Shown: positions 21,305-33,569 of the stretch, piece by piece | Layout: every line of letters begins with the position of its first letter | Numbering within the stretch: position 1 is the first letter of the stretch | Origin: Durusdinium trenchii | Lineage: Eukaryota; Sar; Dinophyceae; Suessiales; Symbiodiniaceae | Direction: 5' to 3' | DNA length: 64,000 nt | Assembly (NCBI GenBank): GCA_963970005.1 | Contig: CAXAMN010026772.1 | Coordinates: 124,001 to 188,000, forward strand | Notes under the pieces: model-generated | What the model was told of the DNA's origin: nothing | What the model saw: only the letters and a program-made list of their open reading frames with translations | Database searches by the model: none | Translations under genes and position numbers: made by a program

Positions 21305-21472
21305 ATGGTGACTGTAGACACTGTACAGACGCTTGCTCCGCTGCTCGACGCTGCCTCTACCCGACTCCGCTCGCTCATGGCATCCTGCAACGACGAGCAC
21401 ATGGCATCCGAAGCAAGCGCAAGCGAACAAAAAGACAACCCCCAGGGGTCGCTTGTAGAGGAACCCTGTTAA
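21305..21472 (+). CDS. small ORF (55 aa), unknown
   Basis: ATG to TAA, reading MVTVDTVQTLAPLLDAASTR and then an acidic Ser/Glu-rich tail (EASASEQKDNPQGS). Codons are GC-rich at third positions and the amphipathic start looks real. It is opposed by a minus-strand open frame over the same bases. Confidence 0.3.
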   Translation: MVTVDTVQTLAPLLDAASTRLRSLMASCNDEHMASEASASEQKDNPQGSLVEEPC

Positions 21473-22093
21473 TCTCTCAGCTAGGTCTCATGATGTTCGA
21501 TGAGTTTAACTATTTTAACTTATGTGTATTGGTCGAAACGAGGCTTACAGACCTACGTTGCGACGAACTGCACCTCCCTCGAAGAGGGAGACCGAGGAAA
21601 AATCGTCCTCTTCCATGATCGAGACTGCGTAGGGTGCAGGGCGACGTTCCTGGCATCACGGCAGGAACGTAAACGCAAATCTTTGGGGTCCATTCATTTC
21701 CTGATGAAATATGATAATAGGACCAATTGAAATATGACAGGGGCTTCCATTGCCGACGCTTGGAAGGTGCTGATATATCTAATTAAGTCTATAATATATA
21801 TATATATTCATTAATCTATTACTAGTACTATATATTACATAGTTTGTTTGCTCCTGAATACGTCATAATCACAATAATACATATATAATACATTGCTACA
21901 CAATATGCTGATGCGGCTGTTGCCAGCAGTGTTGGCATCTGCAATATTGCACATCAATGGCCGCACCTTTCGTGGTCTTGGCGCAGTCTCACTCGGAGCA
22001 GAGGGAGCTGTCCTGCGCAAAGTCAGGTCCCTTCTGTTTCCCTTCAACGAGCACGCGAGGTCCTATAGGTGTCTGCCGAAATATAGCAACAAC

Positions 22094-22160
22094 ACCTATA
22101 GAATAGGTGTTTATACCTATAGGATCCTATAGGCATATGGGTTTCAGGTGTTTCAGCCTA
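22094..22160. repeat. CTATAGG palindrome cluster
   Basis: CACCTATAGAATAGGTG is an interrupted palindrome. It is followed by ACCTATAGGATCCTATAGG, another near-palindrome, and a further CCTATAG. Likely a hairpin-forming end of a small repeat. Confidence 0.6.
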
Positions 22161-23947
22161 TAGAATTTGCCAGCAAACAAATCATTCGAGAATCCTTGGA
22201 GGACCTAGGGCCGTCTCATCTCCAATATGTTTGCAAGAACCATGCTGAAGAAGATGTGTGAATCACCAGCTACAGTCAGTAGGGGAGAGTCTTTGAAGTC
22301 TACAAAGCAACCACAAAGTCTTTGAATATTCTTTTGACCAGCTAAAGTTGTCATGAAGTGATCCCAGCTCAGGGAATGTGCAAGTCAAGTTGGCCTACAT
22401 TCAAACAATACGGAATCCAATTTTCTGAGAGTTTGCCAATGTTTGCCATATACTTCCTTTAAAGCAAGGCTGAGCAGCAACAGTTGATGGCGTCCCTTGC
22501 CAAGTTGCTAGGCCAAACAAACTGGAAACTCAGCTCCCAAAGTGTCAGACGACACCTGGTTATTGCTCGAAAAGTGTCCCCTCGTAGCGGGCCTGCTTTC
22601 CAGCCCCGAGGCGCTTCGCTGCATGCTCCTCAGCAAACATTTGGACTTACGGCAGACAGGTTGCGGTCAGCCTTGTCTGTGCATTTTTGTAATAGGGAGA
22701 CTCTCCTCAACATTATCCAACCAATGGGTTGCTCATGCATTTTCGAAAGGCTTCAAGCATCCCTGGCGCTGGGCTACCCAACGCTGGCGGTGCCTCAGAG
22801 TGACGCACGTTGGGTTGTGCCCTCCGCACTGAGCTTATCGTTCCACTCAATTGATCAAGCAACAGAAGGCTAGGAGTTTATATCACCATACGTTTGGATA
22901 CCTTAGGAGCAAAAGGTATTACTGACGTACTATTCATATCATAATATATATATATATATATTGTATAGATACGTAGTTCGAACAGCAACATAATCCAGGA
23001 CATCATGATAATGATTCCTAATATTATAAGAACAATCATATAGTAATAACTAATAATATATAATATATCGTTGCTATTCTTCAGTTCCTGTTTTGTTCAT
23101 TCCCTTCCTTCTCGCCCCACCTGAGCTTTCAAATCAGGCACCGACCTGAGCGACCGGGACGCCGCCGGTGGGACACCGGGGGTTCCAACATCCGAAATGG
23201 CGTTCTGGCGGCGTTGCAAACACATCTACGGATGCAACGAATTGGTCATCGAAGGCACCTATAAGCTTCGTGGTAATCGAAGGTCTTTGGCAGAAGCTCC
23301 AAACCAAAGGTCAAATTTGGGACCCAAAGTGTCGATCTTTTTTGAACAAGACACCTCCAGAAGTCACAAAGGGGTGGTTTTTAGTCCCATCCAGTGAGTG
23401 AATAATGGGCACCCCTATCCTCCAATAGGCACCCCTTTGTGTCTGCTGGTTGTTGGAAACAAACAGAACACACATCGAAACGCAATCCAAAAGGACATGC
23501 GCAATTTTCCAAAGAGGTACCACTGTACCCATGTTCGGAGGTACGAACTGAGACTCCAGGTATATTGCAATAGATGGCAATAGGTTCATTAAGCAACACG
23601 TTAATGTTGATGGAATGAAACCTCCCATTTTCGGAGATGTTTGACAGTCCAGCTCGGGGAGATGCATTTCCGAAAACCAAAAACAAGGTGCGGTGCGGAC
23701 ACCACCGTCCGTGTGGCACGGAGATATGAACGGGACTCGAGGAGGATTCTCCAGTTTTCCCATGTCTGTCCATGAAACCACCCGAATGTATGTAAATATG
23801 CGATACACGGAGTGGCATGGAGTGTCTGGGCCAGGACCGTCAGTTCGTGACTTCCTTGATATACCAGGATTTTCCCTCACAAACAGGCCGGCGCAAGGTC
23901 ACTCAAAGACTGCAAAGAGGTCATGAACTGAAGGTACTGGTTAACCT

Positions 23948-24021
23948 CTTTCCACCAGTCTGTTTTAATGAGGTGTTTTCATCAGGTGGTGTTTTTTCCA
24001 CCAGTCTGTTTTATTCAGGTG
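23948..24021. repeat. direct repeat around CCACCAGTCTGTTTTA
   Basis: Two copies of TTTCCACCAGTCTGTTTTA, about 46 bp apart, each followed within 10 bases by AGGTG. CACC and GGTG can pair, so hairpins are possible. Confidence 0.65.
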
Positions 24022-24656
24022 ATCCATTGATAGGGTAGGAGTAAAACCTACGAAGTGGGTATCATGTTTTTTGAGCTAGAGGTGGTATTTAAAGCTATTT
24101 AAAACTAGCATCCTTGTGAAAATTGTTGTTCGCTTATCCCCTCAGCAGTATCTTACTTCGTAGGACCACATCAGGTTCAAGCAAAATACAGTCTTTGGAT
24201 AGCGGCGTCTTTGTCGTCGGGTCTTGTTACAGAGTCTTGTTCCTTGCAAAAACTATCACCGACTGTCAGGTCCTCAAGATTAAACCAACAAACACACTGG
24301 GAGGCACAATGATTTTTGAGTCAAGAGCTCCAGCAAATCACTCCTAGTTACAACCCATCGCCTGGCATCATCCTGAAGAAAACCATATATGTTGTCATAT
24401 GATACAAGGCAAGGGCGGCAAGGCAAGCTAGCCACTTTCTTTGTTGGTCCAGGATATCTTCTCTCTTGTTTTGACACCCAAAGTCCGATCAACCCCGACA
24501 ATGAACCCCGAGATCTCACCTGCTCAAGACCTTGCGAGGCAAAGGTTTCCCTCCTCGCCGCTCTCTCCTCCGCGGGTGAAGAAGAGGTCACCGAAACGTT
24601 GAGGTGAAATGATCAACCTAATAATGGGCGGTATGTAGTTTATAGTTAGTAGCAGC

Positions 24657-24698
24657 ATGGCCTCCACCCTAATAGCAATGGCCTCCAACCTAATTGCA
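24657..24698 (-). repeat. two units of the 21-bp LEAIAIR-type repeat
   Basis: Two adjacent 21-bp units, ATGGCCTCCACCCTAATAGC and ATGGCCTCCAACCTAATTGC (each plus A). They are the reverse complement of the array at 621-710. Confidence 0.75.
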
Positions 24699-25063
24699 AG
24701 TTGTAGGTACACAACCAACCATGAATCAAATTGCTTTCTCCCTCAATCCAAACAATGTTCTGAGGTAACACCTTGTCTACAGCGTACCTGATGACAATGG
24801 GCAAAAACCCTTCAACCAAAAGACTGCGAATAACCCAAATCTAACCACCTTCTCTGGCAGGGTCTTAGTGCCAATGAAACCACAAATGTCTTGGAGATCA
24901 GTTCAAGCAGAACATCTCTGTCGCCACTTCCTATAAGTGGCCGCCACTGCATTGCAGCTTCACAGAAAGGTCTTCAAAAACAAGACTTTACTTCCAGTGA
25001 TCCCCACAATGACATTTCAATCTGGCATGTTTTTGCATGTATTGAAGCATTTTGAAGCATTAT

Positions 25064-25395
25064 TTCTGGCATATGTTCTCACATTCTGACATGTTTTCTG
25101 GCATATCTTCTGACACTCTTTCTGGCATATCTTCTGACATTCTTTCATCTGACAATCTTTCTGACATTACTTCCGGCATATCTTCTGACATTCTTTTTGG
25201 CATCTCTTCTGACATCCATTCTGGTATTGTATCTGGCATATCTGCTGACATTCTTTCTGGCATATCTTCTGATATTCTTTCTGACATTATTTCTTGCATA
25301 TCTGCTGACATTCTTTCTGGCGTATCTTCTGACATTCTCTCTGGCATATCTTCTGACATTCTGGCATTTCTTCCTTCATTCTTCTGGCATATCTC
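25064..25395. repeat. tandem array of a 21-24-bp unit
   Basis: About 14 imperfect units of CTGGCATATCTTCTGACATT with small insertions. Translated, it gives LSGISSDI on plus and MSEDMPER on minus. Both long frames here are by-products of the array and I do not call them genes. Confidence 0.8.
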
Positions 25396-25494
25396 TATAT
25401 AGACATTCTTTCTGGATCTTTATTTCTGGCATATCTTCTGCATATATCCTGACACTCTTTCTGGCTTTCTACTGTACCTGGCATATCTTCTGAC

Positions 25495-25872
25495 TTGCGG
25501 TTGAAGTCCGGCGGGGAACGCTCCCAGCCGAAGCTCGTGGTTGAGGTCTGGCGGGGAACGCTGCCAGCCGAAGCTCGCGGTTGAGGTCCGACGAGGAACA
25601 CTGCCCGCCGAAGCTCGCGGTTGAGGTCTGGCGGGGAACGCTGCCAGCCGAAGCTCGCGGTTGAGGTCCGGCGAGGAACACTGCCCGCCGAAGCTCGCGG
25701 TTCCCGGCGGGGAACACTGCCAGTCGGAGCTCGCGGTGGAGGTCCGACGGGGAACACCGGCAGCCTGAGCTGGCGGTTGAGGTCCAGTGGGGAACACGGC
25801 CATCCGGAGCTGGTGGTTAAGGTCCGGCGGCCGGCGGGGAACACTGCCATCCTGCACTTGCGGTTGAGGTCC
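25495..25872. repeat. tandem array of a 40-bp unit
   Basis: About nine units with a 40-bp period (starts at 25503, 25543 and so on), built on GAGGTCYGGCGGGGAACRCT and GCCAGCCGAAGCTCGCGGTT. The unit is not a multiple of three, so the long minus-strand open frames cycle through three translations. It directly follows the AT-richer array at 25064-25395. Confidence 0.85.
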
Positions 25873-25874
25873 GG

Positions 25875-25912
25875 AGGGGGAGGAGGAGGAGGAGGAGGAG
25901 GAGAAGGAGGAC
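25875..25912. repeat. (GGA)n microsatellite
   Basis: GGAGGA run at the end of the 40-bp array. It accounts for the poly-proline run in the minus-strand frame. Confidence 0.85.
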
Positions 25913-26772
25913 GACGGCAGCTGACATAAAATCTAACAACCCTCACCTAATGGGGAAACAACAACAATCTAATCTGGTTGACCAGACCAGAAAAATGGTT
26001 GATTCGTGAAACGACTTGTGTATACAAGCCTGAGTCTTGCTATTTTCAGAAGCCCAGAATGTGCAGAATTCATGAGAATTCAAACTGGCAGTGGCATGAG
26101 GATGAACTCTTGATCAAAATGCCACTTGAACCTAAAATAAGTGGCAAGGACATGGTAGAAACGCAAGAACCCCTGTTCAGCTCACAGTTGGACAACAAAC
26201 TGGCCAGACCGGAGCACTTTCTTTGGGAGAGTTGCCCCTCTGTGCAGAATCGTTCTCTGTGTGTGTATTTGCCAACTTTTTGAGATACAGAATCTTATAA
26301 CTTCTTATAGCCACGTTCCAACATTTTCTAACCACTTCTGCAAGAAAGTATATGTGGTAACGCTTCCCACGAACAGAACAACAACCAACCTCACTGCTTC
26401 GTTACGGCCTTCGCTGGTCGCTGCTTCGCTGGTCACTGGTCGCCCCCGGCCTGGTCGCTGTGATGATATGCTCAATGGCATCCAGGTCCTGCCAGAAACC
26501 AACGAAGACATGCAATGACCGGAACTCGAGGGACAAATCGGACAGGATAAATCGCGACTGGCGAGCTGTTTTTGTTTGACATTGTTTTTTTTTTTTCTGG
26601 ATTTGTTAGACAATAATATTACTATACGATGTAACATTACAAGATGTTATCAAGTTTATTCGTGAAATGTATATGTCCCAGTCCAGTCGTGTCTGGGACC
26701 TGGGAGATCGGCAAAAAAGAAGACGGTCAAACAGGAACCCACTAGCTTCTTGATACTACAGCAGTAGTAGTA

Positions 26773-26811
26773 ATGGCCTCCACCTAATAGCGATGGCCTC
26801 CACCTAGTAGC
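26773..26811 (-). repeat. two units of the same repeat, 20-bp variant
   Basis: ATGGCCTCCACCTAATAGCG followed by ATGGCCTCCACCTAGTAGC. One base per unit is missing compared with the 21-bp form, so the heptad frame is lost here. Confidence 0.7.
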
Positions 26812-27731
26812 TTCTTGTTCCTAGTAAAACAGGATGGCCGCCACATCGAGTTCAAACGGAAAACACACGTGCTCGAGGAACTGCCGCTCCTCCCGCTCTA
26901 ACTTGCTGCGGCCCTGTAGGCGCCCCTCGACCTGCAAACAAATGTATGTGGAAAGGGAGTGAAGCATGGCCTATGAGAGTTCATTGTTGGTACAAGTGAT
27001 AGGTACATTTAGGTTTGGGTACTACAAAGTACAACCACAAAGCACGTTTCTTTGTTTAAAAAAAATCTCTCTTCAAGACCTAAGCTCCTGCTCATTCGAT
27101 CAACTCACAGTTCAAAAGGGTCAAGAACTACCACGACCTGCCGACGGGTGAGGATTCCGGATTGAAAGCACCATGGGTTTAGACATGATTATATAGACCG
27201 TTTTAGATGTTTTAGATCAAAACCCTTGCACCGATGAAGGTCTCAAGCATCACCAGACATCATCATGCCGCAAAGCTATCGAACCTAACCCTCAGAATCT
27301 TCACCTGCTCTGTCTTGGGCTGCTTTGCTCAGAAATATGAAGGTTTCGGGATGTTTAACCTACATACAAGACTCACCTGCTGCGTGTTTAACCCCAACAC
27401 CTGGCTGTTTGGGATCCACATCCTTCCATCGTATGCTTCCTGGCTGATGCTTCTTGACATCCAAAGAATCCCAACCGACCCTCCATCTAATGTGGCTTGT
27501 ACCAACTTCCAGGACCCGAGGTGGTTTCTGGGCACCTGTTGCCACCTGTTGCCACCAGGAAACACCTGTTGGAGGCTCGGATCCAGGAGTTGTACCCTGA
27601 AAACCTTCTCTTTCTTCAGGTGGACGCTGGCACGGCCGACCCTTTTCGGGGCCGGAGCAACGGAAGTCGCGCCCGTCTCCAAGCGCCCCCCATGCCGGAC
27701 GCGCCCTATGGTTCCATACCAGCCCATTTAC

Positions 27732-27766
27732 GTCTCCAACCTACTAGCGATGGGCTCCAACTAACT
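27732..27766 (-). repeat. partial copy of the same repeat before the 27.8-kb gene
   Basis: CTCCAACCTACTAGCGATGG followed by GCTCCAACTAACTACC. It lies 40 bases upstream of the ATG at 27806. Confidence 0.55.
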
Positions 27767-27805
27767 ACCACTTATATATATGGGCTCAATGAGTGAGGTG
27801 GCATT

Positions 27806-28261
27806 ATGAAGAAGACTACCCCCAAGAAGAAGCCCGCGGCGAAGGAGCAGAGTGCTACCGCTCAAGTTCCAGATGCTCCGCTACTGCTACCTTCAGAGGT
27901 CCGGAAGAGGCTATCCTTCAAGCAGGAGGATGAGAAAAAGGTTCCAAAGGTTCCAAAGAAGCCGGCTACCCTTCCAGAGGTTCCAAAGAAGCCACGGCCT
28001 CCACAGGTCCTGAAGAAGCCATCCTTCCATGAAAACGGGAAGAAGAGCGAAACAAAGCCAAAGAAAAAAGGCAAGGCAGAGATTGTCTCGGATGAAATGC
28101 ATGGTGAGTGGAGGAAACAAGTGTTTAAGAGAAGCACATCGGGGACACCTTTTGCAAAGTTCACCGGCCCAAACGGCCAAGTGTATTGGACATTCAAAGC
28201 AGCAAAAGACGCTGGATACTCTGCTCCACAGTGGGGGCAGCAGAGAGCGGATGGAAAATGA
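27806..28261 (+). CDS. basic protein with VPKKP repeats and a small MBD/AP2-like C-terminal module
   Basis: This is an intact single-exon frame of 151 residues, ATG to TGA. Residues 1-95 are Lys/Pro-rich with imperfect repeats (VPKVPKKPA, VPKKPRPPQ, VLKKPSF). Residues 100-138 form a compact module: GEWRKQVFKRSTSG, then FAKFTGPNGQVYWTFKAA and KDAGY. A Trp, a basic strand, a P-x-G turn and an aromatic strand followed by a helix start recall methyl-CpG-binding (MBD/TAM) domains. An AP2-like three-stranded fold is an alternative. The basic N-terminus suits DNA or chromatin binding. The region just upstream (27730-27790) contains the dispersed LEAIAI-type repeat and a TATATATA tract. Function is inference; coding status is fairly likely from the composition contrast with the surroundings. 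Confidence 0.55.
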   Translation: MKKTTPKKKPAAKEQSATAQVPDAPLLLPSEVRKRLSFKQEDEKKVPKVPKKPATLPEVPKKPRPPQVLKKPSFHENGKKSETKPKKKGKAEIVSDEMHGEWRKQVFKRSTSGTPFAKFTGPNGQVYWTFKAAKDAGYSAPQWGQQRADGK

Positions 28262-28862
28262 TGCGAAAATGAATGGATGATGTCATGACGTCTTGCAAAC
28301 CAAGACAACCTGAAAGGACCAAGGTTCATGAAAGGACTAAGTTTGATGAAACTTCCTTATATATATATATCATGTATTTAAGTCTCTGTTAGTGACCTTT
28401 TACAGCCCTGTTTGTGACCGAACATCCTCTGATATCAAGGACAGTCACGAACTGAAGATTGACACTTTGAGGAGAAGCGCCCGGTATTGGAGGGCCAGAC
28501 TCAGTCGTTTCTTTCGATTCGATTAGGTTTTCGATCTCCACACCCTCTAGGGATCCACGTTACTTGGACCCTCCTGGCGCCTACAGGTGTCGAACACAGA
28601 ACACCCTCTCAAAGGGTGCTGGATCCAACATGGACTTAACTCGTTGTTATGCGCCTCAGATTCGATGAGCTCCTTGAAGTCCGTCCCAAAGCGCGAGATC
28701 AACGTCTCCTGGAACCAGCTGACCCCCGAGGCTCGAACCCACCAGATCCCCGTTCCCTCGAGCGATCGCTGAAGAGCGGAGCTCGGCGCACGGGGCCACG
28801 TGGGTCACGGGGGGACGGCACCACAGTCCATTCCCGAAGTGGTCTGATCCAGGTCCAAACCT

Positions 28863-28971
28863 GATCGAACTGAACATGGAGTAGTGTTCCAAATCATGAT
28901 CAGTAGGTCGAACTGAACATGATCACGAATTCGGTCGAACTGAACATGGAGTGTTCCGAATCATGATCAGT
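28863..28971. repeat. direct repeats of a ~40-bp unit
   Basis: The units are 28863-28904, 28906-28932 (shortened) and 28933-28971. They share RGTCGAACTGAACATGGAGT and TTCCRAATCATGATCAGT. Confidence 0.75.
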
Positions 28972-28984
28972 GGTTTTGGGGGTG

Positions 28985-29076
28985 TTTGGGGGGTATACTG
29001 CCATACCCAGACACGACTAATGGGACTGGTATGGGGTCAATGTAGGCACATGAGAAAGTTGGAGTGTCTGGGATAT
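28985..29076 (-). repeat. palindromic dispersed element, copy with both ends
   Basis: CCATACCCAGACACGACTAA at the left, GGGGTCAATGTAGGCACATG in the middle and GGAGTGTCTGGGATATGG at the right. The outer parts are inverted relative to each other. Confidence 0.6.
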
Positions 29077-30398
29077 GGGGACCCATGCGGTCCTCTGCGG
29101 ACCCAGTGCTTTTTTGTGGTTGTTATGTGGGACTGGCAGGGCAGCAGTGGTTGTTATGTGGGACTAACTCACAGTCCCTTCATACTTCCCTGAACTATAC
29201 AAGGCGGGTGATCATGTCCCTTGATGTCTTATGATTTCTATTTCTTCACAAAGGTCTCTGCACATCCAGCCTGGTCTTGCGTCTCGCGTTGAGTCCAACC
29301 CTCTCCTTGAGCGCCGTCACCGCTCGAGTCCGGGCTTTCGGCATTACCCCGTGGCGCTGCGAGGGAGCAAAAAGCGGCCGCGATCGTGAAGGGTGAAAGT
29401 TGATGGTAACCTGATGGTCTGGGTGCCTGATTTTGGGGGGGAAGAGACCAGAGTGGTGATCGATTAGATAAATTTGTGATGTGCTGAGAATGTTGATCCA
29501 CACCCCGTGGTCATTGGCCATTTTTGCGGCCTGGAGCCCGTGCTACTGCTTGGACAGGAGGACAAGTCGATGGCTGGCAGTTGTTTTTCGCATGACCAAG
29601 TCCTGTCATGAAATCCAAAGCGCCAAAGCGCCATGGGCGAAACATGCTGACCACTCTAGCGCAGCTTCTAAGCACCTCCACTCAGTCAGAGTTTCTCCCA
29701 ATATGACTGCTTGGTGGGAAACCAACTCACTTGAAAAATATTTGTCGGCTCAATTATCCCAGGTTGACAACAATATCTGAAACCCCAACCTAGCAGGAAT
29801 CCGCTGTGTCCACTCTGAAAGCCACCAAACATTGAGAAACATTCCATTTGGAACACAATAGGAACACAATTGAATTGAACACATCTCCCTGTCCGATGGA
29901 GTCTCTTTGTGACCTCCTTGGTTCCCTTTTGCAGGCCGAATGGTGACCGACAATCCCACGATCCCGTCAAGAACTGGTTTCAGTCCTGGGTTTCGCCCCG
30001 GACAAGTCCATCTCCGATCCCGGACCATATACATATATAGAATTCAAATAGTTATAATCCTTACTTTAGGGTCATAAATGGGGTAAATGTATGTAACTAT
30101 TCCATATACATGGATAGTCTGGGGATGGTGACCAGGTGTTTGAACACCATCTCGCTGTTCTTGGTCGTTCCGGTGTCTGTGTTCCCGGTGGCGAATGGTT
30201 GGTGAATTCCCGGTCGCTGGATGAAGAACGGTTGCTTAACCACATGGGAGCTTGCACCCTTTCACCATCCAGCTCAGAAGTTAACGGTTGCTTAATGAAC
30301 CTACAAGACGGGACCTGTCTGGGACTGCCATAGATGCATACATTGGGGTGCCAGGGGGGGTCAAAGGGGCGGAATATTCGAGTCCCATGGAGTATCAT

Positions 30399-30471
30399 AC
30401 CCAAACACTCCATGTATGGAATTTTTACCATACATTGACCCCCAGTCAACCACCCCTGGCCGTTTCTCGGC
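30399..30471 (+). repeat. palindromic dispersed element copy
   Basis: CCCAAACACTCCATGTATGG, then CCATACATTGACCCCCAGTC and AACCACCCCTGG. Copy 1 orientation. Confidence 0.65.
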
Positions 30472-33400
30472 AGTCCGGACTGGCAGTCCCAGACAGGTCG
30501 CGTCTGGGATAGGACATATCAAGCTGGTTGAATTCATCAACAGTCAACATAGAGTCCTGGCCTCCAGGGATGGACACTCGAGTCGTCCGATGCGCGTGGG
30601 AAAACACTTCCGTGTGGAGTCGGAGACTGACTAGAGGACTTTGTCCAGACTATAGGTTCCAACTGAAAAAAACATTGACTACATCCTATGACTGGCAAAG
30701 GTCATATTACTACATCCAATAACTACATCCCTATTACTGTCGTTTAACAAAAAGACAGTCCTATATAGGAGGACTTGGTCCTCAGGACGACGCGTTTGGT
30801 TCGTTGTGGATCTGGACGCCGACGGTTCTTCCGGACGGTTCAGAGGCGAACACAGACCGATCCGACTGGGTCCATTGGAGGTTGTTGGTGAGTACTGAAA
30901 ACAATGAAAGGAATGAACACATGGAAAAGAAAACCAGAAAATGAACACATATCATGCTTCCAACCTAATCCCTTTTGATCTATTCCGCTCTCATTAGCAA
31001 AGCCTACCATTCCATGCGCTCATGGCAGGACGAGCTGCACAAACGTCTGTACAATGAAAGGTCTGTGCCACGTTCAGCAAAACCCTCCCGAGCACCAACG
31101 GGCACGAACAGTGACCCGCAAAATCCACCCGAAGAAAAGAGGCGCCAAAAGTTAGCAAATTTGTCAAACGCGATATGCATCATACATCTTGGGACCAGCT
31201 TGTTCGAAGTGACATTTATATACGGAGTAGATTTTCAGGCCTGTTTGTGACCTCAAACCAATGGATCAAGTTCGGTCACTTTGAATACGTCTTTGGATGT
31301 TAACTGCTTTTCTGGGGGTCACAAGTGGTCATAAGGCGCTGCTGAGGCGCCGCAGTGGAGAAGACAGGTCTGAAGAGCATGTTCATTTGTTGAGGTGTTC
31401 GTGTCCAACTGATCCATCATGATGCACATTTTGCTTTGGGCACTGGCTGACGCCCAACTATCACTAAACTGAAAGTCTAAACAACAACATGACATTGCAA
31501 GTGAGAGGCCGGGGAGGACATATGATGACATATGACATATGTAATATATATATATAGTCATATATATATATTACTATATATATATATGTACTTGTACATT
31601 ATATTATTTATGAATGTTAAATGAAAGTAAATGTCAGTTGTGTTAGGATAGGGGGCCTACGGTTCTCCTATTCGTACATGCCTGGGAGGATAGGGATTAT
31701 GTAATATCCTGGTGAAAGGCTGACATTCCTCCTATTACTGTATATGCAAACAAAATGGTCACTGACTGGATGGAACCCCGAGAGGTTCCACCGGATCGTG
31801 GCCACGCCGGTGTGCAGGAAACGATTCCGGGGAAAAGCGAATGGAAAGAGGCCGCGAGAGCTGTCGTGTGCAGCATGGAGCAGTTCAGAACTTCAACCCT
31901 ACTGGCACTGTTTTGAAGGCCATTGGGCATATTTGGCGACGTTCGCTTCCGCTGCCTTTTTTCTGAATGACCCGTCGAAAAGGACATCGAAAAAGGCCGA
32001 GAGACGTGAATTAAAGAGCAGAAGGAAGAAGCAACAAAGCGCCAATCACAGCCTTGATCGTCAGTCGTCGTCTGTCTGCTGGTCCAACGGAACGACGCTG
32101 GACTCGGGAATGCTTCGAATGAAAGATTGTTGAGTTCAAAAACTGACCTGTCTCTGTCTGGACGGGCTAACTGTGCAACACCAATAAATGACACTGGTGC
32201 CCCCTCCATGTGACCAACATGGATCCCTGCAATCCAATTGATTGTTTGGATCCTCACACACTCAGGACTCAGATCAGCTCCATGTTCGTCAGGGAGGGTT
32301 TGACGGCCATCAGTTGCCAAAGCAAGGTCATGGCAAGGCCATGTTTCGGAAGGTGGACACTTGCTCAGCGACTGACGCTTGTATCCACGCAGGCCCAAGT
32401 ACGTTCTGAGACTATCAATGAATCAATGAACGCAAAAGCTCTCTCATCAAGGGGTTGGGCAACTCCCTGTAGCCGGTTTAGTGGAGAATATGGATATGCC
32501 TGGCTTCTGAGCTCTCTCCGGAGCACTAGCTAGTTGCAAGAACCATGTCTGCACGTACTCGCATTGTATCCTCCCCAGGGCTCCTGCCCCACATCGGCTG
32601 CAAGAACATGGTTGGGCTAAGCGCCAGGACTGTCCCTACATGTCCCTGCGGATGTGGGACAGTCGAGCCCGGATGGGCTTTTGTGGTTGATCCTCTTTCC
32701 CCTACCTAGGGACCTAGCTCTTATGCAACCCCCTCTCAGCTTAAACAAACATCACAATCAAACACCGAAGAGGGGGCACTATGCCACCAAAAAGGCCATG
32801 GAAGGAACCAGAGGGCGCTGGCGCTAGATAAATTTGTAGATTCTGAGCACCTAGATGCAAAACAAATTGCGTTTAACATCTGCTCAACAGTTCAAATCTA
32901 TCTCTGCCATACCCAGGCATGTCCGACATGAACCGTCCACCGCGCGTCCGAACTGCAATCATGTTCAAAAAAAGCCGTGACTTCTCTGTCCCCCGAGTTT
33001 TCTCTCGAGTGGCGACGGCTGTGCCCCTGCGATGCTCTGTCTCTACTTGGCAACACGCCTGGGTTCGGAAGACCTCCCGCACCTGTCACTGTGCCTGAGG
33101 GCACTGAGGTCAACTTGGGGAGGGCAAGGCTTGAGGCTGGGGAGATGGTCAGTTGCTACGTATGTTAGTACAACAAGTGGATATAAATGGTCTCCAAATC
33201 GATAGGAACGGTTTCCAATATACATTGTTCTAGTTCGGGAAACGGATCTACATGATCTACAAGTTCTATCTATTTGGGGATCCATACGTTCAAAAAAGAA
33301 CAAAACAACGGCGGATTGCTGGGGGAGCTGCATCCAGTCTCGGTTGCGGAAGGCTTGTCATGCTTGGTCGGAGCGAAATCTTGGAAAAGCGACACCCGAC

Positions 33401-33569
33401 GGGAGATCCCAAACCATCCATGCCCATCCGGGATCCAGGAAGGTACCAAACCTCAGGTTAGGTATCGACGGTACGACCCGACGTTTGGGCACCGGATGGC
33501 ACCGGCAATAGTAACAATGGAGACAAGACATCAGTTAACCTGAGGTTCGGTACGACTGAATCCATATTA

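Larger units (their letters stand above)
19860..25060. other. repeat-rich interval with weak exon candidates
   Basis: Apart from the candidates at 20873-21472, only one stretch looks somewhat coding (22542-22832, plus: DDTWLLLEKCPLVAGLLSSP and so on), without a clear start or boundaries. The rest holds (TA)n tracts (21795-21810, 22945-22962), CCTATAG palindromes (22090-22160), duplicated CCACCAGTCTGTTTTA motifs (23948-24021) and a palindromic element copy at 20815-20858. Confidence 0.45.
25950..27800. other. interval without a supported gene
   Basis: It holds the 26773-26811 repeat units, a T-rich tract (26580-26600) and CACCTGTTGCCACC duplications at 27532-27570. The long plus frame at 27234-27764 is Cys/Trp/Pro-rich and changes character; I read it as untranslated DNA before the 27806 gene. 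Confidence 0.4.

Noticed and set aside
25064..25395. A CRISPR-like array
   Set aside because: Units are contiguous and imperfect with no unique spacers, and the genome is eukaryotic.
25395..25946. 183-residue minus-strand frame with poly-proline
   Set aside because: It is a by-product of the 40-bp array and (GGA)n; the array's period is not a multiple of three.
28700..28760. GGTTCGAGCC on minus as a tRNA B box
   Set aside because: No A box at suitable distance and no pairing stems.
31697..32398. 233-residue minus-strand frame
   Set aside because: Composition wanders, the plus strand is also open (31744-32133), and neither shows a motif or splice context.
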